DNA of 64,000 nucleotides from Bacillota bacterium (lineage in GTDB: Bacteria; Bacillota; Negativicutes; Sporomusales; Sporomusaceae), in assembly GCA_023443285.1 (NCBI GenBank), contig JAEZVB010000111.1, forward strand, positions 1-64,000, in the 5' to 3' direction. The notes below the pieces were generated by a model. That model worked only from the letters and a program-made list of their open reading frames with translations, was not told where the DNA came from and searched no databases. Of this stretch, positions 18,815 through 27,820 are shown piece after piece. The stretch's first letter is position 1. Each line of letters opens with the position of its first letter. The position numbers and the translations under genes are program-made.

Positions 18815-20149
18815 ATGCTTACAGCAGGATTTGTTAGTTTGGGATGTGCCAAAAACCTTGTGGATACCGAGATAATGTTAGGAATTCTGGCCGATAATAA
18901 TATACACATTACGGATGATCCCCAGGAAGCTGATATATTAATAATAAATACTTGCGGATTCATAGATTCGGCTAAAGAAGAATCTATCTCGACTATTATG
19001 CAAATGGCCGAGTATAAAAAAGAAGGTAAATGTCGCGGCATCATCGTTGCCGGTTGTTTAGGCCAGCGTTATCAGCAGGAATTATTAGATGAATTACCTG
19101 AAGTGTCCGCGATTGTTGGTACAGGTGCGTGGCATCGAATTATGGAAGCCGTTAATGCTGTATTAGTTAATGAACGTGTTTTGCTTATTGGCGAAATAGA
19201 TACTATTTATGATGAAACTATGCGGAGAATTACTACTACTCCAGTCTACAGTGCCTATGTGAAGATAGCAGAAGGATGCAGTAATTGTTGCTCTTATTGT
19301 GTAATTCCAATGGTACGTGGCAAATATCGCAGCCGCTCAGTAGAGTCAATTGTAACTGAGGTAAAAAAACTGACTGAGCAGGGGGTAAAAGAAATCAACC
19401 TTATCGCTCAGGACACTACAAGTTACGGGCGGGATCGTAATGATAAGCCGCAATTAACAACGCTGCTTAATGAACTGGTTAAAATTGAAGGCGTTTTTTG
19501 GATTAGATTGTTATATTGCTATCCTAAGTACTTCAATGACGAGCTGATTGAATTTATTTCTAACCAGCCCAAGATTTGCAACTATATTGATTTACCGTTG
19601 CAACATGCCAATGATGAAATACTTGCGGCAATGAATCGCCGTGACACTCGTGCTGATATTGAAAAATTACTAAAGAAAATTCGCGAAGCTATTCCCGGAG
19701 TAGCCATTCGTACCTCATTTATTGTGGGCTTTCCCGGGGAGACAAGTGCACATTTTGAGTCATTAAAAAATTTTATGATTGAGCAAAAATTTGAACGAGT
19801 AGGTATATTTACTTATTCCCAAGAAGAGGATACACCTGCTGGAATTTTGGAGAATCAGGTGGCAGATAGTGTCAAAGAGGAACGCTATCATGAGTTAATG
19901 TCCTTACAATGCCGCATTTCTGAGGATTTGAATCACGATATGGAAGGGAAAGTCCTGACAATATTAATCGAGGGTCATAATCCGGAACAGCCTACTGTTG
20001 CGTTTGGCAGATCGTACCGGGAAGCGCCTGATGTTGACGGCTGTATTTATGTTGAAAATGCGCAGGGATTGTCGCCAGGAGATATTGTCCAGGCTGAAGT
20101 TATCCAGGGTTTCACCTATGATTTATTGGCCGAAAGAAAGCAAGAGTAG
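18815..20149 (+). CDS. rimO: Ribosomal protein uS12 methylthiotransferase
   Basis: From ATG 18815 (AGGAGG at 18801-18806) this gives 444 residues. RimO adds a methylthio group to an aspartate of ribosomal protein uS12. The N-terminal UPF0004 domain starts FVSLGCAKNLVDTE. The radical-SAM cluster CSNCCSYC is at about 154-161, and a TRAM domain closes the C-terminus. The SLGCAKN form and sequence around it distinguish it from MiaB, which is encoded separately at 32336. Confidence 0.93.
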   Translation: MLTAGFVSLGCAKNLVDTEIMLGILADNNIHITDDPQEADILIINTCGFIDSAKEESISTIMQMAEYKKEGKCRGIIVAGCLGQRYQQELLDELPEVSAIVGTGAWHRIMEAVNAVLVNERVLLIGEIDTIYDETMRRITTTPVYSAYVKIAEGCSNCCSYCVIPMVRGKYRSRSVESIVTEVKKLTEQGVKEINLIAQDTTSYGRDRNDKPQLTTLLNELVKIEGVFWIRLLYCYPKYFNDELIEFISNQPKICNYIDLPLQHANDEILAAMNRRDTRADIEKLLKKIREAIPGVAIRTSFIVGFPGETSAHFESLKNFMIEQKFERVGIFTYSQEEDTPAGILENQVADSVKEERYHELMSLQCRISEDLNHDMEGKVLTILIEGHNPEQPTVAFGRSYREAPDVDGCIYVENAQGLSPGDIVQAEVIQGFTYDLLAERKQE

Positions 20150-20174
20150 CTGCATAATAGTATAATGCAAGCTT

Positions 20175-20208
20175 AAAATAGTAGAGGCCTAAGGCTCTGC
20201 TATTTTTT
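20175..20208 (+). terminator. Terminator after rimO
   Basis: AAATAG-T-AGAGGCC pairs with GGCTCT-G-CTATTT, then TTTTTTG. The remaining 100 bp to cinA shows only an AGGAGG ribosome-binding site. Confidence 0.8.
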
Positions 20209-20311
20209 GTTAAGAAAGATCAATATAGGCTGTTTTTGGTTAAGTTCAAAAATAGAGAGGAATTACCATTTTATGTCGCGAATGAATTAGTGTTAGGAGG
20301 GAATCGGCTAT

Positions 20312-21559
20312 ATGATTATTGAATTAGTAAATACTGGAACAGAACTGCTTTTAGGGCAAATAGTAAATACGAATGCACCATTTTTAGCAGCACGCTTAAA
20401 TGAGTTAGGTTTCAGCGTAGTATATCAAACCACAGTCGGTGATAACCGGGAAAGAATGAAAAGCGTTTTAAAAACGGCTTTAGAACGGGCTAACATCGTT
20501 ATAACCAGTGGTGGTCTAGGACCAACGCAAGGAGATATAACTAAGGAAGTCACGGCTTCACTTCTTAATAAGTCAATGTATTTGCATGAAGCTAGCGCGG
20601 AGCAAATAAAACGTTTCTTTGCAGAGCGGCGTTTGTGTATGACAGATAATAATTTGCGGCAGGCAATGATGCCGGCAGGGGCGCAAATTGTAGAAAACAC
20701 CTGTGGAACGGCTCCGGGAGTTATTATTGAAGAGGAAATGACAGGTAAAATAATTATAAATTTACCTGGGCCACCCCATGAATTAGTAGCAATGTTTGAA
20801 AAATCTATTGTTCCTTATCTTGCTACGCGATTTGGACTCCAAGGTGCTATCGTTTCCAGAGTTCTCCGTACATATGGACTGGGAGAATCTGCATTAGAAG
20901 AGAGAATCAATAAATATATTTCATCTCAATCGAATCCAACCCTGGCTTTACTAGTTCGAAATGGTGAAATTCATGTACGTATCACGGCAAAAGCAGCTAG
21001 TGAAACTGAGGCAGTACAATTAATTGATAAACTTGAAAGTCAAATTTGCCCGTTATTAGACGAGTATATTTTTGGTATTGATGAAGAGACCATGGAGAAA
21101 GCTGTAGGCAGCTTGCTTTTAAATAAAAAGTTGACAATAGCATTGGCTGAATCCTGCACTGGTGGGCTTGTTACCAGTCGCATTACCGATGTCCCTGGCA
21201 GTTCGCAATATTTGGTGGGGTCAATCGTGTGTTATAACAATGTTGTTAAAACCAAGCATATTGGTGTTCCGGAAGAAACCATTGCGATCCAAGGTGCTGT
21301 AAGTCAAGAGGCAGCCGAATATATGGCTCAAGGTATTAAGGACAAATTTCATACTGATTTAGGTATTGGCATTACTGGTATTGCTGGTCCGGATGGAGCA
21401 ACGCCAGATAAGCCTGTAGGCCTTGTATATATCGCTATCGATGGCGCAGCAGGAAAAGTGTGTTACCAGCATTATTTTAATGGAAAACGTACTGATATAA
21501 AACACAGAACAGCGCTAACTGCCCTTAATCATATAAGGCGTTATTTGCTTACTATTTAG
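20312..21559 (+). CDS. cinA: CinA family nicotinamide-nucleotide amidohydrolase
   Basis: 415 residues with both CinA domains. An N-terminal MoaB-like/COG1058 domain (ELVNTGTELLLGQIVNTNA; TSGGLGPTQGD) acts as ADP-ribose pyrophosphatase in characterised members. The C-terminal PncC domain (AESCTGGLVTSRITDVPGSS) deamidates NMN to nicotinate mononucleotide in NAD salvage. The locus cinA-recA is common in Firmicutes, although here a helicase gene lies between the two. Confidence 0.93.
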   Translation: MIIELVNTGTELLLGQIVNTNAPFLAARLNELGFSVVYQTTVGDNRERMKSVLKTALERANIVITSGGLGPTQGDITKEVTASLLNKSMYLHEASAEQIKRFFAERRLCMTDNNLRQAMMPAGAQIVENTCGTAPGVIIEEEMTGKIIINLPGPPHELVAMFEKSIVPYLATRFGLQGAIVSRVLRTYGLGESALEERINKYISSQSNPTLALLVRNGEIHVRITAKAASETEAVQLIDKLESQICPLLDEYIFGIDEETMEKAVGSLLLNKKLTIALAESCTGGLVTSRITDVPGSSQYLVGSIVCYNNVVKTKHIGVPEETIAIQGAVSQEAAEYMAQGIKDKFHTDLGIGITGIAGPDGATPDKPVGLVYIAIDGAAGKVCYQHYFNGKRTDIKHRTALTALNHIRRYLLTI

Positions 21560-21570
21560 GAGGTTTTTAG

Positions 21571-23145
21571 ATGAAAGACATAGTAACTTTATTTGGTAAT
21601 ATTTCTTTGAGTAAAAAAACGGCGGCAGCTATAACGGAAATGGGATTTGAAGAGCCTTCGCCCATTCAAAACCAGACAATTCCACTAGTATTGGCCGGAA
21701 ACGATGTCTTAGGACAGGCGCAGACAGGTACTGGAAAAACAGCTGCATTCGGTATACCTATTATGGAGAAGATAGCTGAAGCTAAACAAATTCAGGCATT
21801 AGTGTTAACTCCTACTAGAGAATTAGCTATTCAAGTATCCGAGGAATTAGCTAAAATCGGTAAATTTAAACGAATAAAGACATTGCCAATCTATGGTGGA
21901 CAGGCAATAGAACGCCAGATTAGAAGCCTTAAGTTAGGGGTTCAAGTAGTTGTAGGAACGCCGGGTAGGTTGCTTGACCATATTCGCAGAAATACCATTA
22001 AGTTGGAGAATGTAAAAATTTTGGTGCTTGATGAAGCTGATGAGATGTTAGATATGGGTTTCATTGATGATCTCGAAAATATACTCCAGCATGTCCCTAA
22101 TCAGCGGCAAACATTGCTGTTTTCAGCTACTATGCCAGCAGAAATAATGACGTTAGCTAATAAGTATATGAAGGATAGGGTAACGGTAACTATTAGTAAA
22201 GAACAATTGACAGTGCCGCTTATTGACCAAATCTATTACGAAACCCGCGATAAACTTGATGGTTTATGCCGAGTACTTGACTCTGAAACAGTAGGCAGGG
22301 TGATTATTTTCTGCCGAACCAAAAAAGGCGTTGACGATTTAGTTGTTTCGCTTTCGGCACGCGGGTATATTTCAGATGGCTTGCATGGTGATCTTAGTCA
22401 GACACAGCGTGACCGAGTCATGAAAAAGTTTCGGGATGGCAAATTAGATATACTTATTGCTACTGATGTAGCTGCGCGGGGACTCGATATTGAACATATA
22501 ACGCATGTTGTCAACTACGATATCCCTCAAGATCCTGAGTCTTATGTACACCGTATTGGACGTACCGGTCGGGCCGGAAAAAAAGGGGTAGCGATTACCT
22601 TTATTCAGCCACGGGAGTATAGGCAGCTAAAACTTATTGAAAAAGAGGTGAAAACCCGGATATTGCGCCGCCAACTGCCATCGCCTGCTGATATTCTTGA
22701 GCGCCAAACCGAGCTTATTAAGAAGCAACTTACCCAGACCATTGCACGGGGCGGTTTTGATGCTTATAGTGGTATTGTCGCTGATTTAGCTGCAGATTAT
22801 GATCCCATTGATCTTGCTGCGGCTGCACTGAAACTTTTCCAGGAAGGTTACAAGGAACAAGCAGATATTGAAAAGGCGCAGTTTGGTAATACTGGTGCCG
22901 AGCCAGGGATGGTAAGGCTATTTATTAATGCTGGGCGGGCACAGCGGATTCAGCCACAAGATATAGTTCGTACTATCGCAGAAGAAGCAGATATTGATGG
23001 CAGCATTATTGGCGTAATAAATATCTATGATAAATTCACTTTTGTAGAGGTTCCGGAAAATGTTGCTGAACGCGTATTATCCGTTATGAATAAGAATACT
23101 ATCAAAGGCTATCGCATTAATATAGAACCGGCAAAAGGGCGATAG
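21571..23145 (+). CDS. DEAD-box RNA helicase
   Basis: 524 residues, a CshA/DeaD-type ATP-dependent RNA helicase. In order: Q motif GFEEPSPIQNQTIP, motif I AQTGTGKT, PTRELA, motif II DEAD (in LVLDEADEMLDMGF), motif III SAT, and motif VI HRIGRTGRAG. A C-terminal DbpA-like RNA-binding domain (VRLFINAGRAQRIQPQDIV) follows, pointing to ribosome assembly or cold-adaptation roles. It starts 11 bp after cinA with AGGAGG, so they are co-transcribed. Confidence 0.92.
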   Translation: MKDIVTLFGNISLSKKTAAAITEMGFEEPSPIQNQTIPLVLAGNDVLGQAQTGTGKTAAFGIPIMEKIAEAKQIQALVLTPTRELAIQVSEELAKIGKFKRIKTLPIYGGQAIERQIRSLKLGVQVVVGTPGRLLDHIRRNTIKLENVKILVLDEADEMLDMGFIDDLENILQHVPNQRQTLLFSATMPAEIMTLANKYMKDRVTVTISKEQLTVPLIDQIYYETRDKLDGLCRVLDSETVGRVIIFCRTKKGVDDLVVSLSARGYISDGLHGDLSQTQRDRVMKKFRDGKLDILIATDVAARGLDIEHITHVVNYDIPQDPESYVHRIGRTGRAGKKGVAITFIQPREYRQLKLIEKEVKTRILRRQLPSPADILERQTELIKKQLTQTIARGGFDAYSGIVADLAADYDPIDLAAAALKLFQEGYKEQADIEKAQFGNTGAEPGMVRLFINAGRAQRIQPQDIVRTIAEEADIDGSIIGVINIYDKFTFVEVPENVAERVLSVMNKNTIKGYRINIEPAKGR

Positions 23146-23182
23146 ATATATTATAAATATGGACTTAACCACGATATTCTCA

Positions 23183-23211
23183 TTGACAAAACGAACAGAT
23201 GTTTGTATAAT
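23183..23211 (+). promoter_or_regulatory. recA promoter with LexA (SOS) box between -35 and -10
   Basis: TTGACA (23183-23188) and TATAAT (23206-23211) are 17 bp apart. The spacer contains CGAACAGATGTTTG (23192-23205), which matches the Firmicute LexA consensus CGAACRNRYGTTYG at every position. LexA bound here would block RNA polymerase; recA should be SOS-induced. Confidence 0.95.
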
Positions 23212-23214
23212 GTG

Positions 23215-23332
23215 CTTATCCGATGACTAACCTGTTCTAATACTTCCGTCCTCTATAGGCGGGAGTAAAGAACGGATAAGTCCCTGGATAATTCGACTAA
23301 GATTCAGATTGGATTAAAATCCCATCTGAATC
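23215..23332 (+). promoter_or_regulatory. Structured 5' leader of recA
   Basis: CTTATCCG (23215-23222) is perfectly complementary to CGGATAAG (23273-23280). Inside lies ACTTCCG-T-CC / GG-CGGGAGT (23242-23266). A second hairpin follows, GATTCAGAT (23301-23309) with ATCTGAATC (23324-23332). The expected transcript start is near 23218, so nearly all of this would be in the mRNA. I do not recognise a known riboswitch class. Confidence 0.6.
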
Positions 23333-23371
23333 AAGTCTCATTTATAGTTGTCGGGGGAGGTTTGTATTACT

Positions 23372-24472
23372 ATGGATAAGACAAAAGATTTTGAAAAAAA
23401 TCTAGAACTGGATAAAGTTAAAGCGCTCGAAAATGCCATGCGTCAGATTGAAAAAGATTTTGGCAAAGGCGCTATTATGAAACTTGGGGAAGCCGCAGCC
23501 AAAATGAATATTGAGGTTATTTCTACCGGGTCATTGCCGATTGATATTGCTCTCGGAGTCGGTGGAGTGCCGCGAGGACGGGTAATTGAGATATTTGGGC
23601 CTGAATCCTCAGGTAAAACAACAGTAGCATTACATGTTATCGCACAAGCCCAGAAGATGGATGGGATTGCTGCCTTTATTGATGCGGAACATGCACTTGA
23701 TCCGGCGTATGCAAAGAAACTGGGTGTTGATATTGATAATCTTCTAATTTCTCAGCCAGACAATGGTGAACAAGCACTTGAGATTGCAGAAGCACTTGTT
23801 CGCAGTGCGGCTATTGATGTTATTGTAATTGACTCGGTGGCTGCCTTAGTGCCCAAAAATGAGATTGACGGTGATATGGGCGATTCTCACGTTGGTTTGC
23901 ATGCTCGTCTAATGTCCCAAGCTCTTCGTAAATTAACTGGTATTATAAGCAAATCACGGACAACTGTTATTTTTATTAACCAAATTCGAGAAAAAGTTGG
24001 CGTTATGTTCGGTAATCCTGAAACGACTACTGGTGGCAGAGCTTTGAAATTCTACGCTTCCATTCGGATGGATGTTCGCAAAGCAGAGACCTTGAAACAA
24101 GGGAATGATGTTGTAGGTAGCCGAACCAGAGTTAAGATTGTTAAAAATAAAGTGGCACCCCCATTCAAACAAGCAGAATTTGATATAATGTATGGAGAAG
24201 GTATTTCACGTGAAGGAAGTATTGTTGATATTGGGGTTAGTCTTGAGATTATTAACAAAAGTGGTGCATGGTTCTCTTATAATGGTCAGCGTCTAGGACA
24301 AGGCAGAGAGAATGTAAAAGAATTTTTCAAAGAAAATCGGGATATTGCCAACGAGATCGATAAAAAAATTCGGGAAATAGTACTTACAGGTAATACCCAT
24401 ATTGATGATATAAGTAGTAACAGTGGTGATTCATTTAGTGAGGATGATAGTGATGAGGTTTTCGAAGCCTAA
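23372..24472 (+). CDS. recA: Recombinase RecA
   Basis: 366 residues from ATG 23372, with GGGGGAGG upstream; an earlier in-frame TTG at 23348 overlaps the leader and is less likely. RecA forms filaments on single-stranded DNA, drives strand exchange and triggers LexA self-cleavage. Walker [10 protein letters not shown] is at 76-84, the MAW-like segment and loop L1/L2 follow ([21 protein letters not shown]), and the C-terminus is acidic. The gene overlaps recX by one base. Confidence 0.97.
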   Translation: MDKTKDFEKNLELDKVKALENAMRQIEKDFGKGAIMKLGEAAAKMNIEVISTGSLPIDIALGVGGVPRGRVIEIFGPESSGKTTVALHVIAQAQKMDGIAAFIDAEHALDPAYAKKLGVDIDNLLISQPDNGEQALEIAEALVRSAAIDVIVIDSVAALVPKNEIDGDMGDSHVGLHARLMSQALRKLTGIISKSRTTVIFINQIREKVGVMFGNPETTTGGRALKFYASIRMDVRKAETLKQGNDVVGSRTRVKIVKNKVAPPFKQAEFDIMYGEGISREGSIVDIGVSLEIINKSGAWFSYNGQRLGQGRENVKEFFKENRDIANEIDKKIREIVLTGNTHIDDISSNSGDSFSEDDSDEVFEA

Positions 24473-24921
24473 TGAATGAACGTGCTATGGAAGCTGCTGT
24501 TAAACTTTTAAAAGTTAGAAACTACAGCCGGCAAGAGCTTGAGCAAAAACTCCACAATCAAGGTTATGATGAAGCTGCAGTAGGCGAGGCTGTTGCGGAT
24601 GTCACAAAGCGCGGTTATCTAAATGATGCCGCGCTTTGTGACATGCTTTTAGAAAGGTATGTTGAAAGTGCCAAATATAGTTTGAAAGAGACCTATCTAC
24701 GGCTAAGACGTAGAGGCTTGTCAACAGCGCTGATTAATGAAAAAATCGCAAATTGGGATGTTGATTCAGAATATCAAGCAGCTATAAAAATAGCAAAGAA
24801 GTATTTAAATAGCAAAGACAAGCAAGATTTACATAAAATAATCCGCCGTTTGTCTGCCAAAGGGTTTAAAGCGGCTACTGTCAGTAAAGTTTTAGCGCAT
24901 CTTCGGGATATGTCTCCTTGA
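24472..24921 (+). CDS. recX: Regulatory protein RecX
   Basis: 149 residues composed of RecX-type three-helix repeats (NYSRQELEQKLHNQGYD; DMLLERYVESAKYSLKETYLRLRRRGLS). RecX binds along RecA filaments and modulates their activity. The ATG shares its A with the recA TAA stop, giving translational coupling; this recA-recX arrangement is common in bacteria. Confidence 0.9.
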   Translation: MNERAMEAAVKLLKVRNYSRQELEQKLHNQGYDEAAVGEAVADVTKRGYLNDAALCDMLLERYVESAKYSLKETYLRLRRRGLSTALINEKIANWDVDSEYQAAIKIAKKYLNSKDKQDLHKIIRRLSAKGFKAATVSKVLAHLRDMSP

Positions 24922-24938
24922 CACACATTTGAAAAACA

Positions 24939-24967
24939 TTTACAATAAAAATATCCAATCGTGTAAT
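24939..24967 (+). promoter_or_regulatory. Candidate sigma-A promoter upstream of rny
   Basis: TTTACA (24939-24944) and TGTAAT (24962-24967) are 17 bp apart. It would give a leader of about 110 bases containing a 14-codon ORF and a hairpin. Confidence 0.5.
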
Positions 24968-25006
24968 CTAATAATTCTATTTTGAAAAACTTTTAGGAGA
25001 GCTTGA

Positions 25007-25051
25007 ATGCTGAAAAGCAAACGGAAAGCTACTTGTAAAAGCCGAGTTTAA
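25007..25051 (+). CDS. Possible 14-residue leader peptide
   Basis: A tiny ORF starts at ATG 25007 with a well-placed AGGAGA (24995-25000, six bases upstream). It encodes a Lys/Arg-rich peptide beginning MLKSKRKATC. Its TAA stop (25049-25051) falls at the loop of a perfect 10-bp hairpin (25038-25047 with 25051-25060). The coincidence suggests a translated leader in which ribosome occupancy controls the hairpin, but it may be chance. Confidence 0.3.
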   Translation: MLKSKRKATCKSRV

Positions 25052-25060
25052 CTCGGCTTT
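25038..25060 (+). terminator. Hairpin between recX and rny (weak terminator or attenuator)
   Basis: AAAGCCGAGT pairs perfectly with ACTCGGCTTT around a TTA loop. The run after it (ACCCTT) is not T-rich, so termination would be inefficient; it may instead protect or regulate the rny transcript. Confidence 0.5.
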
Positions 25061-25089
25061 ACCCTTAATATCAATATTAAAATAAGGAG

Positions 25090-26634
25090 GTGGAATGTAT
25101 ACTAGAAATTATTGTTACCGCAATTGTGGTTGGACTGTTGGGTGCTGGCTCAGGTTACTGGATACGCAAAAATATTGCTGAAGCTAAAATCGCGTCTGCT
25201 GAAACTGCTGCCAAAAGAATTTTAGAAGATGCGGAGAAAGCTGGCGAGTCTAAGAAAAAAGAAGCATTATTGGAAGCCAAGGAAGAGATTCATAAGCAGA
25301 GAAGTGAACTTGACCGGGAGATTAAAGAACGGCGTACCGAACTTCAGCGTCTAGAGCGGCGCTTGGTGCAAAAAGAGGAAAACCTTGACCGAAAAATCGA
25401 TTCTCTTGAAAAAAAGGAAGAGATTCTTGGTCGTAAAGAGACCGAGTTGGATAAAAGTCAAGAAAGAATCAATGAGCTTTATGCCAAGCAACAAACTGAA
25501 CTAGAAAGACTGTCTGGTTTGACATCGGCAGATGCCCGTACCTTATTGCTTGCTAATGTGGAAGAAGAAATTAGACATGAAACAGCAATGCTAATTAAGG
25601 ATTTAGAACAACAGGCCAAAGAAGAAGCGGAAAAGAAAGCCAAGGAAATTATATCATTAGCTATTCAACGATGTGCGGCTGATCATGTCGCGGAAACTAC
25701 AGTATCGGTAGTTTCATTGCCAAATGATGAGATGAAAGGCCGGATTATCGGTCGTGAGGGTCGGAATATTCGAACGTTAGAAACACTTACTGGTATTGAT
25801 CTGATTATTGATGATACGCCAGAGGCAGTAATTCTGTCTGGATTTGATCCTGTACGGCGCGAGGTTGCTAGAATTGCATTAGAAAAACTCATCGTTGACG
25901 GGCGAATTCATCCTGCACGCATTGAAGAGATGGTCGAGAAAGCTCAAAAAGAAGTGGAACAGAAAATTAAGGAAGCTGGCGAACAAGCTACCTTTGACAC
26001 TGGAGTTCATGGACTACATCCTGAACTTATAAAACTTCTCGGAAGGTTAAAATTCCGTACCAGCTATGGGCAAAATGTACTCAAGCATTCAATTGAAGTG
26101 GCGCATTTAGCGGGAGTTATGGCAAGTGAACTTGGTGTTGACGTAATGTTAGCCAAGCGAGCTGGGTTGCTCCATGATATTGGTAAGGCTGTGGATCACG
26201 AAGTTGAGGGACCTCACGTAACCATTGGGGCTGATCTAGCGAAGAAATATCGCGAAGCAGCTGAGGTTATTAATGCTATTGGTGCTCACCATGGTGATGA
26301 AGAACCGAAAACTATCCAAGCTGTGCTTGTAGCAGCGGCTGATGCTGTATCTGCTGCGCGGCCGGGAGCCCGCAGAGAAACCTTAGAAAGCTATCTTAAG
26401 CGATTAACACGATTGGAAGAAATCGCTGAATCATTTGATGGTGTTGAAAAATCGTTCGCTATTCAAGCAGGCCGCGAAATTCGCATAATGGTTAAACCAG
26501 ACAAAATTGATGATTTAACGGCCGTTCGTTTAGTAAGGGATATTGTAAAGAAAATCGAAAGTGAACTTGAATATCCAGGTCAAATAAAAGTTACAGTTAT
26601 ACGTGAAACACGCGCTGTTGATTATGCTAAATAA
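25090..26634 (+). CDS. rny: Ribonuclease Y
   Basis: About 511-514 residues: one N-terminal membrane helix, a long charged coiled coil (about 30-195), a KH domain ([25 protein letters not shown]) and an HD phosphohydrolase domain with [12 protein letters not shown] near 361. RNase Y is the membrane-tethered endonuclease starting mRNA decay in many Firmicutes. The only canonical start in frame is GTG 25090, which overlaps the AAGGAGG site (25084-25090); an ATA at 25099 sits at ideal distance and would give a normal N-terminus MLEIIV. The start is therefore uncertain. Confidence 0.92.
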   Translation: MECILEIIVTAIVVGLLGAGSGYWIRKNIAEAKIASAETAAKRILEDAEKAGESKKKEALLEAKEEIHKQRSELDREIKERRTELQRLERRLVQKEENLDRKIDSLEKKEEILGRKETELDKSQERINELYAKQQTELERLSGLTSADARTLLLANVEEEIRHETAMLIKDLEQQAKEEAEKKAKEIISLAIQRCAADHVAETTVSVVSLPNDEMKGRIIGREGRNIRTLETLTGIDLIIDDTPEAVILSGFDPVRREVARIALEKLIVDGRIHPARIEEMVEKAQKEVEQKIKEAGEQATFDTGVHGLHPELIKLLGRLKFRTSYGQNVLKHSIEVAHLAGVMASELGVDVMLAKRAGLLHDIGKAVDHEVEGPHVTIGADLAKKYREAAEVINAIGAHHGDEEPKTIQAVLVAAADAVSAARPGARRETLESYLKRLTRLEEIAESFDGVEKSFAIQAGREIRIMVKPDKIDDLTAVRLVRDIVKKIESELEYPGQIKVTVIRETRAVDYAK

Positions 26635-26651
26635 ATATTAAACAGTTATTT

Positions 26652-26688
26652 AAAACGGCTTTGCCTTACGGTAAAAGCCGTTTTTTAA
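26652..26688 (+). terminator. Terminator after rny
   Basis: AAAACGGCTTT and AAAGCCGTTTT form a strong stem with TTTTTT after it. Confidence 0.88.
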
Positions 26689-26798
26689 CTTTTTTACCAA
26701 CAAATTTAAAGCAGGATTTAACTATCTTCTAGAGAATACTTAATCAGAAACTTTGAGCAATCTTTATACTGATATTTTCTATTGGACGGTGAAAATAA

Positions 26799-27320
26799 AT
26801 GGCTGAACTTTACCAAAATGACCAACAAGTTTCTGATGGGGCAAACTTAATAATATCTATGTTAGTGCGTTATCCTGAGATTGGTACCATTAATTTCAAT
26901 CCTGAAGCAAATTCGTTAAAACTTACTTTTATGATTTCCGGCATTCCGACTGTGGAGGAATTTGAGAGCACTAAGCGCCTAATTATTAATAGTATTGCGG
27001 CCTATCATATGCTTCAAGGTATTACAGATAATAATGTTGATATTGAATTGAGTTCATATGAAAAGGTAGCAATGGTAACTTTTATTAGAGAAGTACAGAC
27101 CTTATCACGCGGAGAAATCAACCTAGTCATTAAACTTCTTAGAGAGCACTTTAGTGATCGCTTAGTTACTGACCACAATGATGCTATGCTAGAAGAGGAT
27201 CTTCTTTTTCAAGAAGAGGTAATAGAAGATATGTTGGAAAACGTTCGTAAACAGTATAATGATCACCATAGCCTCATCGGAATACGTGAAGACGGGCGTG
27301 TTTTTGTGTTTAATAAATAA
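26799..27320 (+). CDS. Conserved-looking protein of unknown function
   Basis: 173 residues, soluble, acidic, with no motif I recognise. The first half reads like an alpha/beta domain (IGTINFNPEANSLKLTFMISG), the second half like an amphipathic helical region ending in a beta strand (IGIREDGRVFVFNK). The start is ATG 26799. It lies alone between the rny terminator and spoVS; in B. subtilis the metallophosphatase gene ymdB is at this position, but this protein lacks its metal-binding motifs and is not YmdB. Confidence 0.7.
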   Translation: MAELYQNDQQVSDGANLIISMLVRYPEIGTINFNPEANSLKLTFMISGIPTVEEFESTKRLIINSIAAYHMLQGITDNNVDIELSSYEKVAMVTFIREVQTLSRGEINLVIKLLREHFSDRLVTDHNDAMLEEDLLFQEEVIEDMLENVRKQYNDHHSLIGIREDGRVFVFNK

Positions 27321-27367
27321 GTGTGACCAATTTGTTGTAATAATTAGATTTTTTTTACATGTGAAAA

Positions 27368-27396
27368 AAAGGAATTTTTTCCCGTATAACGAATAT
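27368..27396 (+). promoter_or_regulatory. Sigma-H type promoter of spoVS
   Basis: AAAGGAATT (27368-27376) fits the sigma-H -35 pattern RNAGGAWWW and AACGAATAT (27388-27396) fits the -10 pattern RNNGAATWW, with an 11-bp spacer. Sigma-H control of spoVS is known in B. subtilis, so this is expected for an early-sporulation gene. Confidence 0.8.
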
Positions 27397-27447
27397 ATCT
27401 AATTTATAGGACTAATTCATTTTTTATCAAAGGAGGCACATGTAAAA

Positions 27448-27708
27448 ATGGACGTATTGAAAGTATCAGCAAAATCTAATCCTAATTCTGTAGCAGGGGC
27501 TTTGGCTGGAGTGCTGAGAGAACGGGGTGGCGCCGAGATGCAGGCAATCGGTGCTGGAGCACTCAACCAAGCTGTTAAAGCAGTTGCTATTGCCCGAGGA
27601 TTTGTAGCTCCGCATGGTGTTGATTTAATATGCATACCAGCCTTCACAGATATTCTTATTGATGGCGAAGAGAGAACGGCTATTAAGTTAATTGTCGAAC
27701 CTCGTTAA
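27448..27708 (+). CDS. spoVS: Stage V sporulation protein S
   Basis: 86 residues, nearly the same as in Bacillus, with DVLKVSAKSNPNSVAGALAG at the N-terminus and an Alba-like fold expected. SpoVS is a small nucleic-acid-binding-type protein required for spore coat and core development; how it acts is unclear. The start is ATG 27448 with AAAGGAGG upstream, and it has its own sigma-H-like promoter and a terminator. Confidence 0.96.
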   Translation: MDVLKVSAKSNPNSVAGALAGVLRERGGAEMQAIGAGALNQAVKAVAIARGFVAPHGVDLICIPAFTDILIDGEERTAIKLIVEPR

Positions 27709-27722
27709 AAAAAGCATGATTG

Positions 27723-27752
27723 AAACCTGTTCATATTGAACAGGTTTTATTG
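27723..27752 (+). terminator. Terminator after spoVS
   Basis: AAACCTGTTCA and TGAACAGGTTT form an 11-bp perfect stem with a 3-base loop, followed by TATTGTTTTT. Confidence 0.88.
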
Positions 27753-27820
27753 TTTTTAATGAGTAATTTATGGCATAATATAATAATGCAATGTGATAAT
27801 TCAAATTGGAGAGTGAATAT

